A stretch of DNA of 64,000 nt from Thermococcus sp. SY098. GTDB lineage: Archaea; Methanobacteriota_B; Thermococci; Thermococcales; Thermococcaceae. This document shows positions 27,689 through 37,363 of the stretch, in pieces (position 1 is the first letter of the stretch; every line of letters starts with the position of its first letter). The notes under the pieces are model-generated. The model was given only the letters and a program-made list of their open reading frames with translations. It had not been told where the DNA came from and did no database searches. The stretch covers positions 1,082,760-1,146,759 of the forward strand of contig NZ_CP141821.1 in assembly GCF_035621495.1 (NCBI RefSeq), written 5' to 3'. The position numbers and the translations under genes were made by a program.

Positions 27689-29044
27689 CTATTCTTTCCT
27701 CAATTTCGCAATAAAAAAGCTGTTGCAGTCATGCAGATGAGTCCAAGCTCTGAAAACTTTATCTCCAATCTCTAAAAAGCCCCTTTCACCCCAGCTGAAT
27801 GGATAATCAACAAGCTCAAAGCCAATCTTATTTATTGCATATTTAATATTCTCTTCGTTTTCATCGATTCTGATTGAGCACGTCGAGTAAGTCATCTCCC
27901 CACCAGCCCTTAGGTTGCGATAAGCATTCTTCAGCATAGCTTTCTGCACTTGGATAACCTTCTTGATTTTCCTCTCGTCAAAGCGCCACTTCACCTCTGG
28001 GAACTGCCTGTAAGTGCCCGAACTTGAGCACGGAGCATCAAGGATAATTCTATCAAACCCCTCTTTGTCCTTGAACTTCATCCCATCAGCATGAACAAGC
28101 TTAACATTCTTAACCCCCAGAATCTTCATTTTCTCGCGCATCTTGTTGAGTCTCTCCAGAGAGTAATCAACAGCTATTATTTCACCAGTATTTTCCATTA
28201 GATGAGCAACGTGGAATGTTTTACTTCCAGGAGCAGCCGCCAGATCCAAAATCCTCTCTCCTTTTTCTGGGCTTAAAACATGAGCAACATAAGCTGAAGC
28301 TAAGTCTTGAATGACAAAGTAGCCCTGCTTGTACCATTCAAGCCTTGTAATTGGAGTCTTGTATTCTAAGATCTTGAGAACATCATCAACTGGAGTTCTG
28401 GCAACCCTGACGTTATGCTCCTCTAAATAATCAGCTAAGCTGTCAACGTCGGTTTTGAGTGGATTCACCCTTACATAGTAGCGCTGAGCCCTGTTGTTGC
28501 TTAGCAGAAGCCTAATAGCATCATCATAACCGAGCAGCTCGATTGCATACTCAACGTACCATCTTGGATGAGAGAACTTAACACTCAAATACTCAATTCT
28601 GTCCTTCTCTTTCAGCTTTTTCAAAGCTTTTTCGAGGTTAAAATTCTCCACTTCTCTAAGCAAAGCATTCACAAACTTAGCCTTTGACAAATCATACTTC
28701 TCCTTAACAACCCTAACAACGGAATCAGTGGCAATTGCTGGGCTTACTCCTTTAAATTTCATTTCAAAAACGCCGATTCTGATTAAATTAGCCAAATAGA
28801 ACTCTAAATCTTCAATTTTTGAACCCTTGAGAACAGAGTTCACTATGAAGTCAATTTTCTTCCTCCATTTTTCAATTTCAAATACATAAGCATGAGCCAG
28901 CCCACGAGCTTTTTCCCTATCTTTTCCGCTAACTCGCTTAAAAACCCTCTCAAGAGCATTTTTTGAAGAGAGTTCGCGCTCATCAATTAATGTCAGTATG
29001 TCAGCTATGAGCTCGTGAATGGTTATGCGATAAAACAGCTCCAT
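27689..29044 (-). CDS. NusB-RsmB type rRNA/tRNA cytosine-C5 methyltransferase
   Basis: About 451 residues. The N-terminus is a NusB-like helical domain (FKRVSGKDREKARGLAHAYV...). The C-terminus is a Rossmann methylase with AdoMet loop ILDLAAAPGSKT, motif IV DAPCSSSG and motif VI MTYSTCSI, whose Cys is the catalytic nucleophile. This matches RsmB/Sun (16S m5C967) in bacteria and archaeal NSUN relatives, so either rRNA or tRNA may be the target. ATG 29044 (MELFYRIT) follows GGTAGGAG and is preferred to 29104, which would lie close to the divergent polB start. Confidence 0.9.
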   Translation of the reverse strand: MELFYRITIHELIADILTLIDERELSSKNALERVFKRVSGKDREKARGLAHAYVFEIEKWRKKIDFIVNSVLKGSKIEDLEFYLANLIRIGVFEMKFKGVSPAIATDSVVRVVKEKYDLSKAKFVNALLREVENFNLEKALKKLKEKDRIEYLSVKFSHPRWYVEYAIELLGYDDAIRLLLSNNRAQRYYVRVNPLKTDVDSLADYLEEHNVRVARTPVDDVLKILEYKTPITRLEWYKQGYFVIQDLASAYVAHVLSPEKGERILDLAAAPGSKTFHVAHLMENTGEIIAVDYSLERLNKMREKMKILGVKNVKLVHADGMKFKDKEGFDRIILDAPCSSSGTYRQFPEVKWRFDERKIKKVIQVQKAMLKNAYRNLRAGGEMTYSTCSIRIDENEENIKYAINKIGFELVDYPFSWGERGFLEIGDKVFRAWTHLHDCNSFFIAKLRKE

Positions 29045-29126
29045 GCTCCTACCTTCGATGGAGGGTTTAAAAATTTGGTGGAAAATTTTATCTAAAATGG
29101 GCATGTATTTTTAAAAGGGTGAAATT

Positions 29127-32100
29127 ATGATTCTCGATACTGACTACATCACGAAAGATGGAAAGCCCATAATCAGGATTTTCAAGAAAGAAAATGGCGA
29201 GTTTAAGATAGAGCTTGATAGAAACTTCCAGCCTTACATTTACGCTCTTCTTGAAAGTGATGATGCTATTGAAGAGGTTAAAAAGATAACAGCAAAAAGA
29301 GGAAACAAAACTGTCAGAGTTCTGAAAGCTGAAAAAGTTCAGAAGAAATTTTTGGGAAGACCAATAGAGGTGTGGAAGCTGATTTTTGAACATCCACAAG
29401 ATGTTCCAGCGATTAGAGAAAAGATAAGGGAGCATCCAAAAGTAATCGACATTTTTGAGTATGACATACCTTTCGCAAAGCGTTATCTCATTGATAAGGG
29501 CTTAATTCCGATGGAAGGGGATGAAGAGCTCAAACTCCTTGCCTTTGATATAGAAACATTTTACCACGAGGGAGAGCAGTTTGGAGAAGGCGAGATAATA
29601 ATGATTAGCTATGCGGACGAAAATGAAGCAAAAGTTATAACTTGGAAAAAGATTGATCTGCCGTATGTTGAGGTTGTTTCCAGCGAGAGAGAGATGATAA
29701 AGCGCTTTGTTCAAATTGTCAGAGAGAAAGATCCAGATGTTCTCATAACCTACAACGGGGATAACTTCGATCTGCCGTATTTAATCAAGAGAGCTCAGAA
29801 ATTAGGACTGAGACTATTCATATCAAGAGATAAGGAACATCCAGAGCCAAAGATACAAAGGATGGGTGATAGATTTGCCGTGGAAATCAAAGGGAGGATC
29901 CATTTTGATCTGTTCCCCGTTGTAAAGAGAACAATAAATCTGCCCACCTATACCCTTGAGGCCGTATATGAAGCTGTCTTAGGCAAGAAGAAAACCAAAC
30001 TTGAGGCTGCGGAGATAACTGCAATATGGGAAAGCGAAGAAGGTATGAAGGAACTTGCAAAATACTCAATGGAAGATGCTAAAGCAACCTATGAATTGGG
30101 CAAAGAGTTCTTTCCTATGGAAGCAGAGTTGGCGAGATTAATCGGGCAAAGTGTTTGGGATGTTTCCCGTTCGAGCACAGGTAACTTGGTTGAGTGGTTT
30201 TTACTGAGGGTTGCATACCAGAGAAACGAACTTGCCCCAAACAAACCAAGCGACGAAGAATATCAGAGAAGGCTAAGGACAACATATCTCGGAGGCTATG
30301 TTAAAGAGCCTGAAAGAGGACTATGGGAGAACATTGTCTACTTAGATTTTAGATGCCATCCAGCCGATACAAAAGTCGTCGTTAAAGGAAGAGGCATTGT
30401 TAACATAAGCGAAGTCAAAGAAGGAGATTATGTCTTGGGAATAAATGGATGGCATAAAGTGTTGAAAGTATGGGAATATGACTACGATGGCGAACTGATA
30501 AATGTAAATGGGCTTAAATGCACTCCAAACCATAAGCTACCGGTGGTTACACAGAAAAAGCGACAAACTGTGATACGGGACAGCTATGCGAAATCTATGT
30601 TAACAAATAAAGTTAGGGGAAGGATCATCACTACAGATCTCTTTGAATCAATAGGGGGAATTGAAAAACAAAGAGCAAATCTTTCTGAGGAGTTCATTCT
30701 AAAAAGTGAGCTTGCTGGCATAATTTTAGCTGAGGGACATTTGCTAAGAAAGGACATTAGATATTTTGACTCTTCACGGAGAAGATACAGAGTATCTCAT
30801 CAATATAGGGTCGAAATAACTGTCAATGAGGATGAAAAAGAGCTCATAGATCGTATAAACTACATCTTTGAAAAGCTCTTTGGTTGTAGACCTTCAATAA
30901 GAAGAAAAAAGAACAGCAAAGCCCTGACATTGCAGTGCGCTAAGAAGTCAGTTTACTTAGAGATCGAGAATATCATGAGGGAAATTGAAAATCTTGATGC
31001 TTCTTCAGTACTTAGAGGCTTCTTTGAGGGAGACGGCACTATAAATACAGTTGGGAGAACAGTTGTAGCAAATCAAGGAACAAGAAACAAAAAGAAAATT
31101 GAGCTCATATCCAAGTTATTGAATAAACTTGGCATTAGGCACTCCATATATACTCACACAGACGAAAAGAATGGGAAGAGATACACACGTTACATAATTG
31201 AAATCCCATGGCGGGGAGAGCTTGTTAAATTTGCTACTCTGGTAGGATTTATAAGCACGAGAAAAAAAGAACTCTTAAAGCGGATTATTGAGCAGAGAGA
31301 GATGTATCAGCTGGAGAACAGCGGCTTCTACAGGTTAAAGGAAATCCACGCAACAAAAGAATACTATAAGGGCAAAGTTTATGATTTAACCCTTGAGGGT
31401 GCCCCCTACTATTTCGCAAATGGGATCTTAACTCACAATTCGCTGTATCCCTCAATAATAATCACGCACAACGTTTCGCCTGATACCCTCGAAAGAGAAG
31501 GTTGCAAAAACTACGACGTTGCCCCGATTGTCGGTTATCGGTTCTGTAAAGACTTCAAAGGATTTATATCATCCATACTTGAAGAGCTCATTGAAACAAG
31601 GACAAAGATAAAGAAAGAAATGAAAGCTACAATTGACCCTGTGAAAAGAAAAATGCTTGATTACAGGCAAAAAGCTGTGAAGCTTTTGGCAAATTCTCAT
31701 TACGGCTATATGGGCTATCCAAAGGCAAGATGGTACTCAAAGGAATGTGCCGAGAGCGTAACGGCATGGGGGAGAACATACATAGAGACAACGATTAAAG
31801 AAATAGAGGAAAAATTCGGATTTAAAGTCCTTTATGCAGACAGTGTTACTGGGGACACGGAGATAATCATAAAGGAGAACGAGAGGATAAAATTTGTCAA
31901 GATAAAAGACCTATTCAAGAGAACTGATTACAGTGTTGGCGAAAAGGAATACTGTATGCTTGAAAACATTGAAGCTCTGACTCTTGACAACTATGGAAGG
32001 CTTGTCTGGAGAAAAGTTCCCTACGTGATGAGGCACAAAGCCAAAAAGAGAGTATATAGGATTTGGTTTACCAACTCATGGTATCTAGATGTTACTGAAG

Positions 32101-33710
32101 ATCACTCTCTAATCGGCTACCTTACGACAAGAGAGCTGGGTGGAAAGAAACCCCTCAGAGAGAGACTTATTGAAGTAAAACCCGAAGAATTAGGAAGGAG
32201 AATAAAATCCTTGATAACTCTTAATGGAGCATTTGCAAGAAGTGCTTCGACTACAGAGGTAGGAACAAAGTTATGGGAGTTAATTGGACTTTTAGTTGGC
32301 GATGGGAACTGGGGAGGCAATTCCCATTGGGCAAATTACTACGTTGGTCTCTCAACGGGAGAAGACCTAGCAGAAATTGAGAGGAAAATCTTAATACCTC
32401 TCAAGGAGGCAGGAATAATATCAAACTACTACCCAAAAGGTAAACCAGGGGACATTTCAATACTTTCCAAGTGGTTGGCAAAGTTTATGAACAAATACTT
32501 TAAGGAAAATGGCAGAAAGAGAATCCCAGAGTTCATGTTCAGGTTACCCAGAGAATACATAGCGGCATTCCTTAGAGGACTGTTTACCACAGATGGAACC
32601 GTTAGTGTACGCAAATCTCGTGGAACTTTGGAAGTTAGACTCACAAATGTGAATGAGGACTTAATTAACGATGTTAGAAGGCTCCTTTGGCTTGTTGGGG
32701 TTTCAAATTCTCTCTTTAGGGAAAGCAATCCAAACCGCTACAAAGGAAAGTCCAGTGGAACACACTCATTCCACCTCAGAATTAAGGATAAACATGCTTT
32801 CATCAAGAAAATTGGGTTCATAACTGACCGTAAGAACAAAAGACTGGAGAACCTCAAGGAAGCTGTGCCAAAAAGTGGAATTAGAAGATACCAGTTTGAT
32901 CTCGTTCAGCCCAAAAAGATTGAGGAAATTAAATACGATGACTACGTATATGACATCGAAGTTGAAGAAACTCACAGATTCTTTGCAAATGGCATTCTGG
33001 TTCATAATACAGATGGTCTCTATGCCACAATACCTGGAGCTGACGCTGAGACTATCAAGAAGAAGGCTAAAGAGTTCTTAAAATATATCAACTCTAAACT
33101 CCCAGGATTGCTGGAGCTTGAGTATGAAGGCTTTTACTTAAGAGGGTTCTTCGTTACAAAGAAGAGGTATGCAGTAATAGATGAAGAAGGCAAGATAACC
33201 ACAAGAGGACTCGAGGTTGTGAGGAGAGACTGGAGCGAGATAGCAAAGGAAACCCAAGCAAAAGTTTTGGAGGCAATTCTGAAGGATGGTAGCGTCGAGA
33301 AAGCCGTTGAAGTAGTCAAGAAAGTGGTTGAAGACTTGGCAAAATACAAAGTTCCGCTTGAAAAGCTTGTGATACACGAGCAGATAACAAAAAGCTTGGA
33401 CGAGTATAAAGCCACTGGGCCGCATGTTGCGGTTGCAAAGAGGCTCAAAGCTAAGGGAATTAAAGTGAGACCAGGTATGATAATCAGCTATATAATCCTC
33501 AAGGGGGACAAAAAGATAAGTGACAGGGCAATTCTATTGAGCGAATATGACCCAAAGAAGCACAAGTATGATCCGGATTATTACATTGAGCACCAAGTTC
33601 TGCCAGCAGTTTTGAGGATTTTGGAGGCTTTCGGATACAGGAAGGAGGATTTGAGGTATCAGAAGACCAAGCAGCTTGGATTGGGAGCCTGGCTGAATGT
33701 GAGGAAGTGA
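29127..33710 (+). CDS. polB: Family B DNA polymerase with two inteins
   Basis: A 1527-codon precursor that splices to about 776 residues, the size of KOD/Pfu polymerases. Exonuclease motifs are Exo I FDIETF (Asp141, Glu143), Exo [11 protein letters not shown] and Exo [16 protein letters not shown]. Polymerase motif A DFR/SLYPSII is split by intein 1, motif [15 protein letters not shown] is intact, and motif C YAD/TDG is split by intein 2. All catalytic aspartates remain. ATG 29127 follows AGGGTGA. The gene is divergent from the RsmB-like methylase and followed by a 29-bp repeat. This is the replicative or repair family B enzyme of Thermococcales. Confidence 0.97.
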   Translation: MILDTDYITKDGKPIIRIFKKENGEFKIELDRNFQPYIYALLESDDAIEEVKKITAKRGNKTVRVLKAEKVQKKFLGRPIEVWKLIFEHPQDVPAIREKIREHPKVIDIFEYDIPFAKRYLIDKGLIPMEGDEELKLLAFDIETFYHEGEQFGEGEIIMISYADENEAKVITWKKIDLPYVEVVSSEREMIKRFVQIVREKDPDVLITYNGDNFDLPYLIKRAQKLGLRLFISRDKEHPEPKIQRMGDRFAVEIKGRIHFDLFPVVKRTINLPTYTLEAVYEAVLGKKKTKLEAAEITAIWESEEGMKELAKYSMEDAKATYELGKEFFPMEAELARLIGQSVWDVSRSSTGNLVEWFLLRVAYQRNELAPNKPSDEEYQRRLRTTYLGGYVKEPERGLWENIVYLDFRCHPADTKVVVKGRGIVNISEVKEGDYVLGINGWHKVLKVWEYDYDGELINVNGLKCTPNHKLPVVTQKKRQTVIRDSYAKSMLTNKVRGRIITTDLFESIGGIEKQRANLSEEFILKSELAGIILAEGHLLRKDIRYFDSSRRRYRVSHQYRVEITVNEDEKELIDRINYIFEKLFGCRPSIRRKKNSKALTLQCAKKSVYLEIENIMREIENLDASSVLRGFFEGDGTINTVGRTVVANQGTRNKKKIELISKLLNKLGIRHSIYTHTDEKNGKRYTRYIIEIPWRGELVKFATLVGFISTRKKELLKRIIEQREMYQLENSGFYRLKEIHATKEYYKGKVYDLTLEGAPYYFANGILTHNSLYPSIIITHNVSPDTLEREGCKNYDVAPIVGYRFCKDFKGFISSILEELIETRTKIKKEMKATIDPVKRKMLDYRQKAVKLLANSHYGYMGYPKARWYSKECAESVTAWGRTYIETTIKEIEEKFGFKVLYADSVTGDTEIIIKENERIKFVKIKDLFKRTDYSVGEKEYCMLENIEALTLDNYGRLVWRKVPYVMRHKAKKRVYRIWFTNSWYLDVTEDHSLIGYLTTRELGGKKPLRERLIEVKPEELGRRIKSLITLNGAFARSASTTEVGTKLWELIGLLVGDGNWGGNSHWANYYVGLSTGEDLAEIERKILIPLKEAGIISNYYPKGKPGDISILSKWLAKFMNKYFKENGRKRIPEFMFRLPREYIAAFLRGLFTTDGTVSVRKSRGTLEVRLTNVNEDLINDVRRLLWLVGVSNSLFRESNPNRYKGKSSGTHSFHLRIKDKHAFIKKIGFITDRKNKRLENLKEAVPKSGIRRYQFDLVQPKKIEEIKYDDYVYDIEVEETHRFFANGILVHNTDGLYATIPGADAETIKKKAKEFLKYINSKLPGLLELEYEGFYLRGFFVTKKRYAVIDEEGKITTRGLEVVRRDWSEIAKETQAKVLEAILKDGSVEKAVEVVKKVVEDLAKYKVPLEKLVIHEQITKSLDEYKATGPHVAVAKRLKAKGIKVRPGMIISYIILKGDKKISDRAILLSEYDPKKHKYDPDYYIEHQVLPAVLRILEAFGYRKEDLRYQKTKQLGLGAWLNVRK
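30354..31439 (+). other. Intein 1 of polB (motif A site), with LAGLIDADG endonuclease
   Basis: Precursor residues 410-771 (362 residues). It starts with Cys (CHPADTKV) after DFR and ends ANGILTHN before Ser-Leu-Tyr-Pro. The terminal His-Asn and the following Ser are the splicing residues. Two LAGLIDADG motifs, [10 protein letters not shown] (529-538) and [10 protein letters not shown] (629-638), keep acidic residues, so the homing endonuclease may be active. The position is the Pol-a site known from KOD and related Thermococcus species. Confidence 0.95.
31842..33008 (+). other. Intein 2 of polB (motif C site), with LAGLIDADG endonuclease
   Basis: Precursor residues 906-1294 (389 residues). 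It starts with Ser ([11 protein letters not shown]) after YAD and ends ANGILVHN before Thr-Asp-Gly. [11 protein letters not shown] (1052-1062) and [11 protein letters not shown] (1149-1159) are the two LAGLIDADG motifs. This is the Pol-c site. The Pol-b site in motif B is empty. A 360 + 389 residue pair at the same two sites has been reported for T. fumicolans, from memory. Confidence 0.95.
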
Positions 33711-33779
33711 GGCATGAGAGGGGGAGAAGAATCTCCCCCATCTCCTATCTTACCTACTCCCCCACTCTTTTCCACTACC

Positions 33780-33808
33780 GGGGAAACTACGTTTCCCACA
33801 CCCTTCCT
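33780..33808. repeat. 29-bp dispersed repeat, copy 2, with internal hairpin
   Basis: Same 29 bases as 390-418, including the 7-bp inverted repeat. It lies 70 bases after the polB stop and before a convergent gene, again after a pyrimidine-rich run. See copy 1. Confidence 0.75.
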
Positions 33809-33851
33809 AAAAATTCAGTGAATTCAAAGGAGATTTGCTAGCTAAAATTAA

Positions 33852-34958
33852 TTAGACTACTAGTATCTTACGAGAAATTGAAACAAGTTCCTCTACTGCC
33901 AACGCTAACTCTAAAGGAGTTTTTCTGTAATATGTGCCAACCTCATAGTTTCGTTTAAGACTCGTAGCTAGAAGGTTCGCAGAAGATTCAATAGCAGGCC
34001 CCTTATAGTTTATAGTTACCTTTGCATGCAAATTATTATATTCAAAAACATTAATAGGAATCGAAACAGATTTTATGAGCGTCTTCAGATTTTCTTGGTT
34101 TCTTTGAGTGTTTCGTATAATGATGGTTAACTCTTCTAGGTTGCTATTAATTCTCGCAACGTTTTTTATCAAAGTTTTTAATGTTCCATTCACCCAGGGA
34201 GATACTATTATAGGTTCTTTTGCATCATAAAGCACATCAGCTATTGCAGAATAAATAGTGTAATCCCCAGGCATAGTTCTAATAACATCAATATCCTTTT
34301 CTAATTCAGTGTATTTTAGGAATTCTTTTCCTTCTTTGGTTAGGTGATAACGTGAGCTTTCATTTTCAATTAACCCAAGTTGAAGAGATAAGGGAAGAAA
34401 CAACGCACTTACAACGAAATTATTGTATGGCTTAGATATGTTACCTTTCTTTGTTATCCCAAGATTGTGAAGAATCGAGGTCCATTTGCGCATGATCATT
34501 CCAAGGTCTTCTACAATATCCTTTTTACGCACGTTGTTATGCCTGCGGATGTATTCTAAAAAGACTACAAGAGGATACCACCGTTTGAAGACATTTCTAA
34601 TTATTTCAGCTTTTTCTTCCTTGGTTTTAGCAGAAAAAAGTGATGTAACAACTTTTCTTCCGTAGGTACTTAAAGTATAGTACTTCTTTCGATGTTCCTT
34701 TTTAGTAATTACAATCCCAAGATGCCATAAGAGCTTATTAAAATAGTAACCTTCTCTTCCTGTAGTTGCTAACTTATTTTTACTTAGCCTCATCAATACT
34801 TTATTAAGCTCTTCATTACTGCTTGATCCTTTTAAAGATAGATACTCCAAAATTTTGATGAATGTATCTAAATCAAACCATGCAATCCCATAACTTGAGA
34901 AGTAAATCTTAGCTGCTTGATAAGGTCTTTCAATAATTATTATCACCCAAAATTTCAA
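33852..34958 (-). CDS. Winged-helix protein with C-terminal PLD-like domain
   Basis: A 368-residue protein, more AT-rich than its neighbours. The N-terminal two thirds hold repeated winged-helix-like segments (KILEYLSLKGSSSNEELNKVL, then YYTLSTYGRKVVTSLF, and RYHLTKEGKEFLKYTE). The C-terminal ~130 residues resemble a phospholipase D-like domain: IIVSPWV, then NNLHAKVTI, then SSANLLATSLKRNYEVG. This keeps the HxK and SxN of an HKD motif but lacks the usual Asp. A dimeric single-HKD nuclease, as in some restriction systems, is one option. The start TTG 34958 is uncertain and may be leaderless (TATA near 34980). No partner defence genes adjoin. Confidence 0.65.
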   Translation of the reverse strand: MKFWVIIIIERPYQAAKIYFSSYGIAWFDLDTFIKILEYLSLKGSSSNEELNKVLMRLSKNKLATTGREGYYFNKLLWHLGIVITKKEHRKKYYTLSTYGRKVVTSLFSAKTKEEKAEIIRNVFKRWYPLVVFLEYIRRHNNVRKKDIVEDLGMIMRKWTSILHNLGITKKGNISKPYNNFVVSALFLPLSLQLGLIENESSRYHLTKEGKEFLKYTELEKDIDVIRTMPGDYTIYSAIADVLYDAKEPIIVSPWVNGTLKTLIKNVARINSNLEELTIIIRNTQRNQENLKTLIKSVSIPINVFEYNNLHAKVTINYKGPAIESSANLLATSLKRNYEVGTYYRKTPLELALAVEELVSISRKILVV

Positions 34959-35070
34959 AACTCAATAACTGTTAATAAATTTTTATCCCAAAAAGAAGAA
35001 TCTTGAGCCAAATTTTTACATTTACGATGATAAGCAGTTTGAAGTAGCCAGAAATTACATAAAAACAAAG

Positions 35071-35763
35071 CTAATCTAACTGGTCCAAAACCTCCCCTAA
35101 CTCTCCAGCGTTCTTCACAACAAAGCCCCTCTCTGCTATCCTCTCAACCTTCTCAGCCTCCGGATTAATCCAGACCGCCCACAGGCCGGCATTTAACGCC
35201 CCTTCAAAGTCCTCCGCATAGGTGTCGCCTATGTGGAGTGCTTCCTCCGGCTTAACTCCAAAATACCCCAACGGCTTCAAGAAGACTTCTTTCATAGGCT
35301 TGTAGGCTTTGAGCTCGTCGGAATAAAACTGCCTATCAATAAAATCCGCCAGCCCAAACCTCTCAAGAATTAAGCGCGTATAGGCGGAAGGCCAGAACAT
35401 TACGTTGCCTGTTGTGATTATGATTAAACCCCTTTCTTTTGCCGCTTTCAAGCCTTCAATTGCTCCTTCAATGACAATTCTCTCATCAACTCTGAGCGTT
35501 GCCTTAGCAGTCGCCCTCTTAATGATTTCAACATCACAGCCGAGCTTTTTTGTGAGAAGTTCTTGGCTTTCTTCGAGAGCTTTCTCTGGGTTGCCCCTTT
35601 TGCTCTTTCTCAGCTCCTTGATTTCTCCTCTTGCTTCCATGACTTTTTCAAAAACCTCTTTATACTCTTTCTTTGTCAGCTCAGCCAAGGCTTTTGTCAG
35701 TTCCTCCAGCATAACGTTGATATCCAAGAGGGTGTTCCAGACATCAAAGCTCACAAGCTTCAT
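35071..35763 (-). CDS. HAD-superfamily hydrolase
   Basis: A 230-residue phosphatase-like protein. Motif I is SFDVWNTLLD, motif II ITTGN, the conserved Lys lies in DELKAYKP and motif IV is HIGDTYAEDFEGALNAG. The cap is a helical C1 type. Substrate unknown. Its ATG overlaps the stop of the Toprim gene by four bases, so they are coupled. Confidence 0.87.
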   Translation of the reverse strand: MKLVSFDVWNTLLDINVMLEELTKALAELTKKEYKEVFEKVMEARGEIKELRKSKRGNPEKALEESQELLTKKLGCDVEIIKRATAKATLRVDERIVIEGAIEGLKAAKERGLIIITTGNVMFWPSAYTRLILERFGLADFIDRQFYSDELKAYKPMKEVFLKPLGYFGVKPEEALHIGDTYAEDFEGALNAGLWAVWINPEAEKVERIAERGFVVKNAGELGEVLDQLD

Positions 35764-36764
35764 TTAATCACCTCCGCCAGCTTATCCAAAAGTCCAGCAG
35801 CAGAGAGAATTTCTTCAAGGTTTTTCTTCCTCGAACGCATCACAAACATTTCATAGAATCCTTCGAGGTTTCCCCAAAAGCCATAGGATGCCAAAGCCAA
35901 ATAAATTACCTCCTTCGGCTTCAGCTTTCTCTTTAGATCAATGCGCAGAATGTTTATTGCCCTTTCAATTTTCCTCAGCACTCCTTGCTTTTCCAAAAGC
36001 TTAAGCATCAAATCCTCAACAGTTGGCTTTTTCCATTCCACGCACGGGTGCTTAAAGTGATAACCAATTAAAAGCGGTATTATAAAAACATCTCCAACTC
36101 TAAAATCCTCTCCCTCTCTTGTGAATTTGAATGAAGAAAGCTTGCCCGTTATTGATTCTATTACCCTCTCAGCACTCTCATCAATATCAATGGCCAATCC
36201 TATCTTGTCAACTTTGAACTCAAAAACGTCCATAGCTTTCAAAAAGTTTCCTAAGTTCCTTATAACCCCAGCGTTGCCTTCACTTGGGATTATTGCCAGA
36301 AATACATCATCTTTTCTCAAAAGCTCAAAGTTGTCCCTCTCAAAGACCTTCTCAATCAGTTTTAAATTTTCAGGCGTTGTTCTGCTTTCTTTAAATCCGA
36401 ACAGCTTTTTGTAAACCCCTTTAAAAAACTTCGAGTCAGTTTTGCCCTCACAGAAGATAACGTTAACTTTGGAAAATTCACCAAATGATGCACCTCTTAG
36501 ATCAAAATCGAGGTATTTTCTGAGCTCATGGGCTTCTTTCAAAGTTAAGCTTTTCATTGTATCAGAATACAGAAGCTCCCCATTTTCTGTTCTCTTAAAC
36601 CGCTCTAAGATAAGATCAACTAACTCCAAACTCGCTGTAACCACTGTTTCTTCTCCCTCAAGTGAGCTCACAAACTCCTTCAGCTCTTCACTGTTCTTTC
36701 CATGCTCTGGGAAAAGCACCGCATCTTTAAAATTCTCATAACGCTTTCCTGTCACAATTCTCAT
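35760..36764 (-). CDS. DUF3226/Toprim-domain protein
   Basis: A 334-residue protein. The central part begins VIFCEGKTDSKFFKGVYKKLFG and continues with GLAIDIDE: the Glu and DxD of a Toprim fold (OLD-like nuclease or DUF3226). The N-terminal ~95 residues are not recognised. Toprim proteins cut or religate DNA; whether this one is active is not known. ATG 36764 directly follows the DUF2391 stop and overlaps HAD downstream, so three genes form one operon. Confidence 0.72.
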   Translation of the reverse strand: MRIVTGKRYENFKDAVLFPEHGKNSEELKEFVSSLEGEETVVTASLELVDLILERFKRTENGELLYSDTMKSLTLKEAHELRKYLDFDLRGASFGEFSKVNVIFCEGKTDSKFFKGVYKKLFGFKESRTTPENLKLIEKVFERDNFELLRKDDVFLAIIPSEGNAGVIRNLGNFLKAMDVFEFKVDKIGLAIDIDESAERVIESITGKLSSFKFTREGEDFRVGDVFIIPLLIGYHFKHPCVEWKKPTVEDLMLKLLEKQGVLRKIERAINILRIDLKRKLKPKEVIYLALASYGFWGNLEGFYEMFVMRSRKKNLEEILSAAGLLDKLAEVIK

Positions 36765-37241
36765 TTACTTCACCATATCAACGGCTATTGCACCAATCAC
36801 GGCAAAGGTGCTTATTATGATGGTCGCACTTATGTATTGAGTCAAAGAAAACTCAGCAAGTCTGTTTATACCATACAGGTATATCAAGCCCGCGGATATC
36901 AGATATGAGATTAAGACTACCGTTAAAAGGCGTTTTGGTATGTGGAACAGTTCCTCCCTCTCAATGTTTGAAACTTTTGCTTTTGTTATGAAAAGATAAG
37001 CAATTGAGAGGGTCAAAATCAGAATTCCAACCGCCCGTTCCATAGTTAAAGACTTTGCTATGTCCCAGATTTCTTGTGTAAAGAGAAATGGGAGAGAAAA
37101 CGTCAGGGCACCAATGATTTCCTGAGCTATATCATCCCACCCCAGTTTATCAGGTTTCTTCTCAAACCTCTTCTCTAACCCTTCAATCTGTTCCGAGAGC
37201 TTTTCAAAACGTTCGTTAAGTTGCTTTAGTTCCTCACTCAT
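36765..37241 (-). CDS. DUF2391-like membrane protein with N-terminal coiled coil
   Basis: About 158 residues. A short coiled coil (LKQLNERFEKLSEQIEGLEKRFEKK) is followed by four hydrophobic helices. The pattern fits the archaeal DUF2391 family. ATG 37241 is preferred over TTG 37265, though neither has a good ribosome site; a TATA-like element lies at 37301-37310 on this strand. It is the first gene of the DUF2391-Toprim-HAD operon. Confidence 0.68.
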   Translation of the reverse strand: MSEELKQLNERFEKLSEQIEGLEKRFEKKPDKLGWDDIAQEIIGALTFSLPFLFTQEIWDIAKSLTMERAVGILILTLSIAYLFITKAKVSNIEREELFHIPKRLLTVVLISYLISAGLIYLYGINRLAEFSLTQYISATIIISTFAVIGAIAVDMVK

Positions 37242-37323
37242 TTTGCTCAGCCACTCTGGGGCCAATCATCAGTTCAGCATTGGATTCATTCATCATCGCA
37301 CATTTAAAAGGTCTTGGGACAAG

Positions 37324-37334
37324 GTTATAAACTT
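37324..37334 (+). promoter_or_regulatory. TATA box of the S-layer-like gene
   Basis: GTTATAAACTT about 35 bases before ATG 37364, leaving a short leader that contains AGGTGA at 37352-37357. Confidence 0.6.
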
Positions 37335-37363
37335 TGAGGACTACAAAATTTAGGTGAGTAAGT

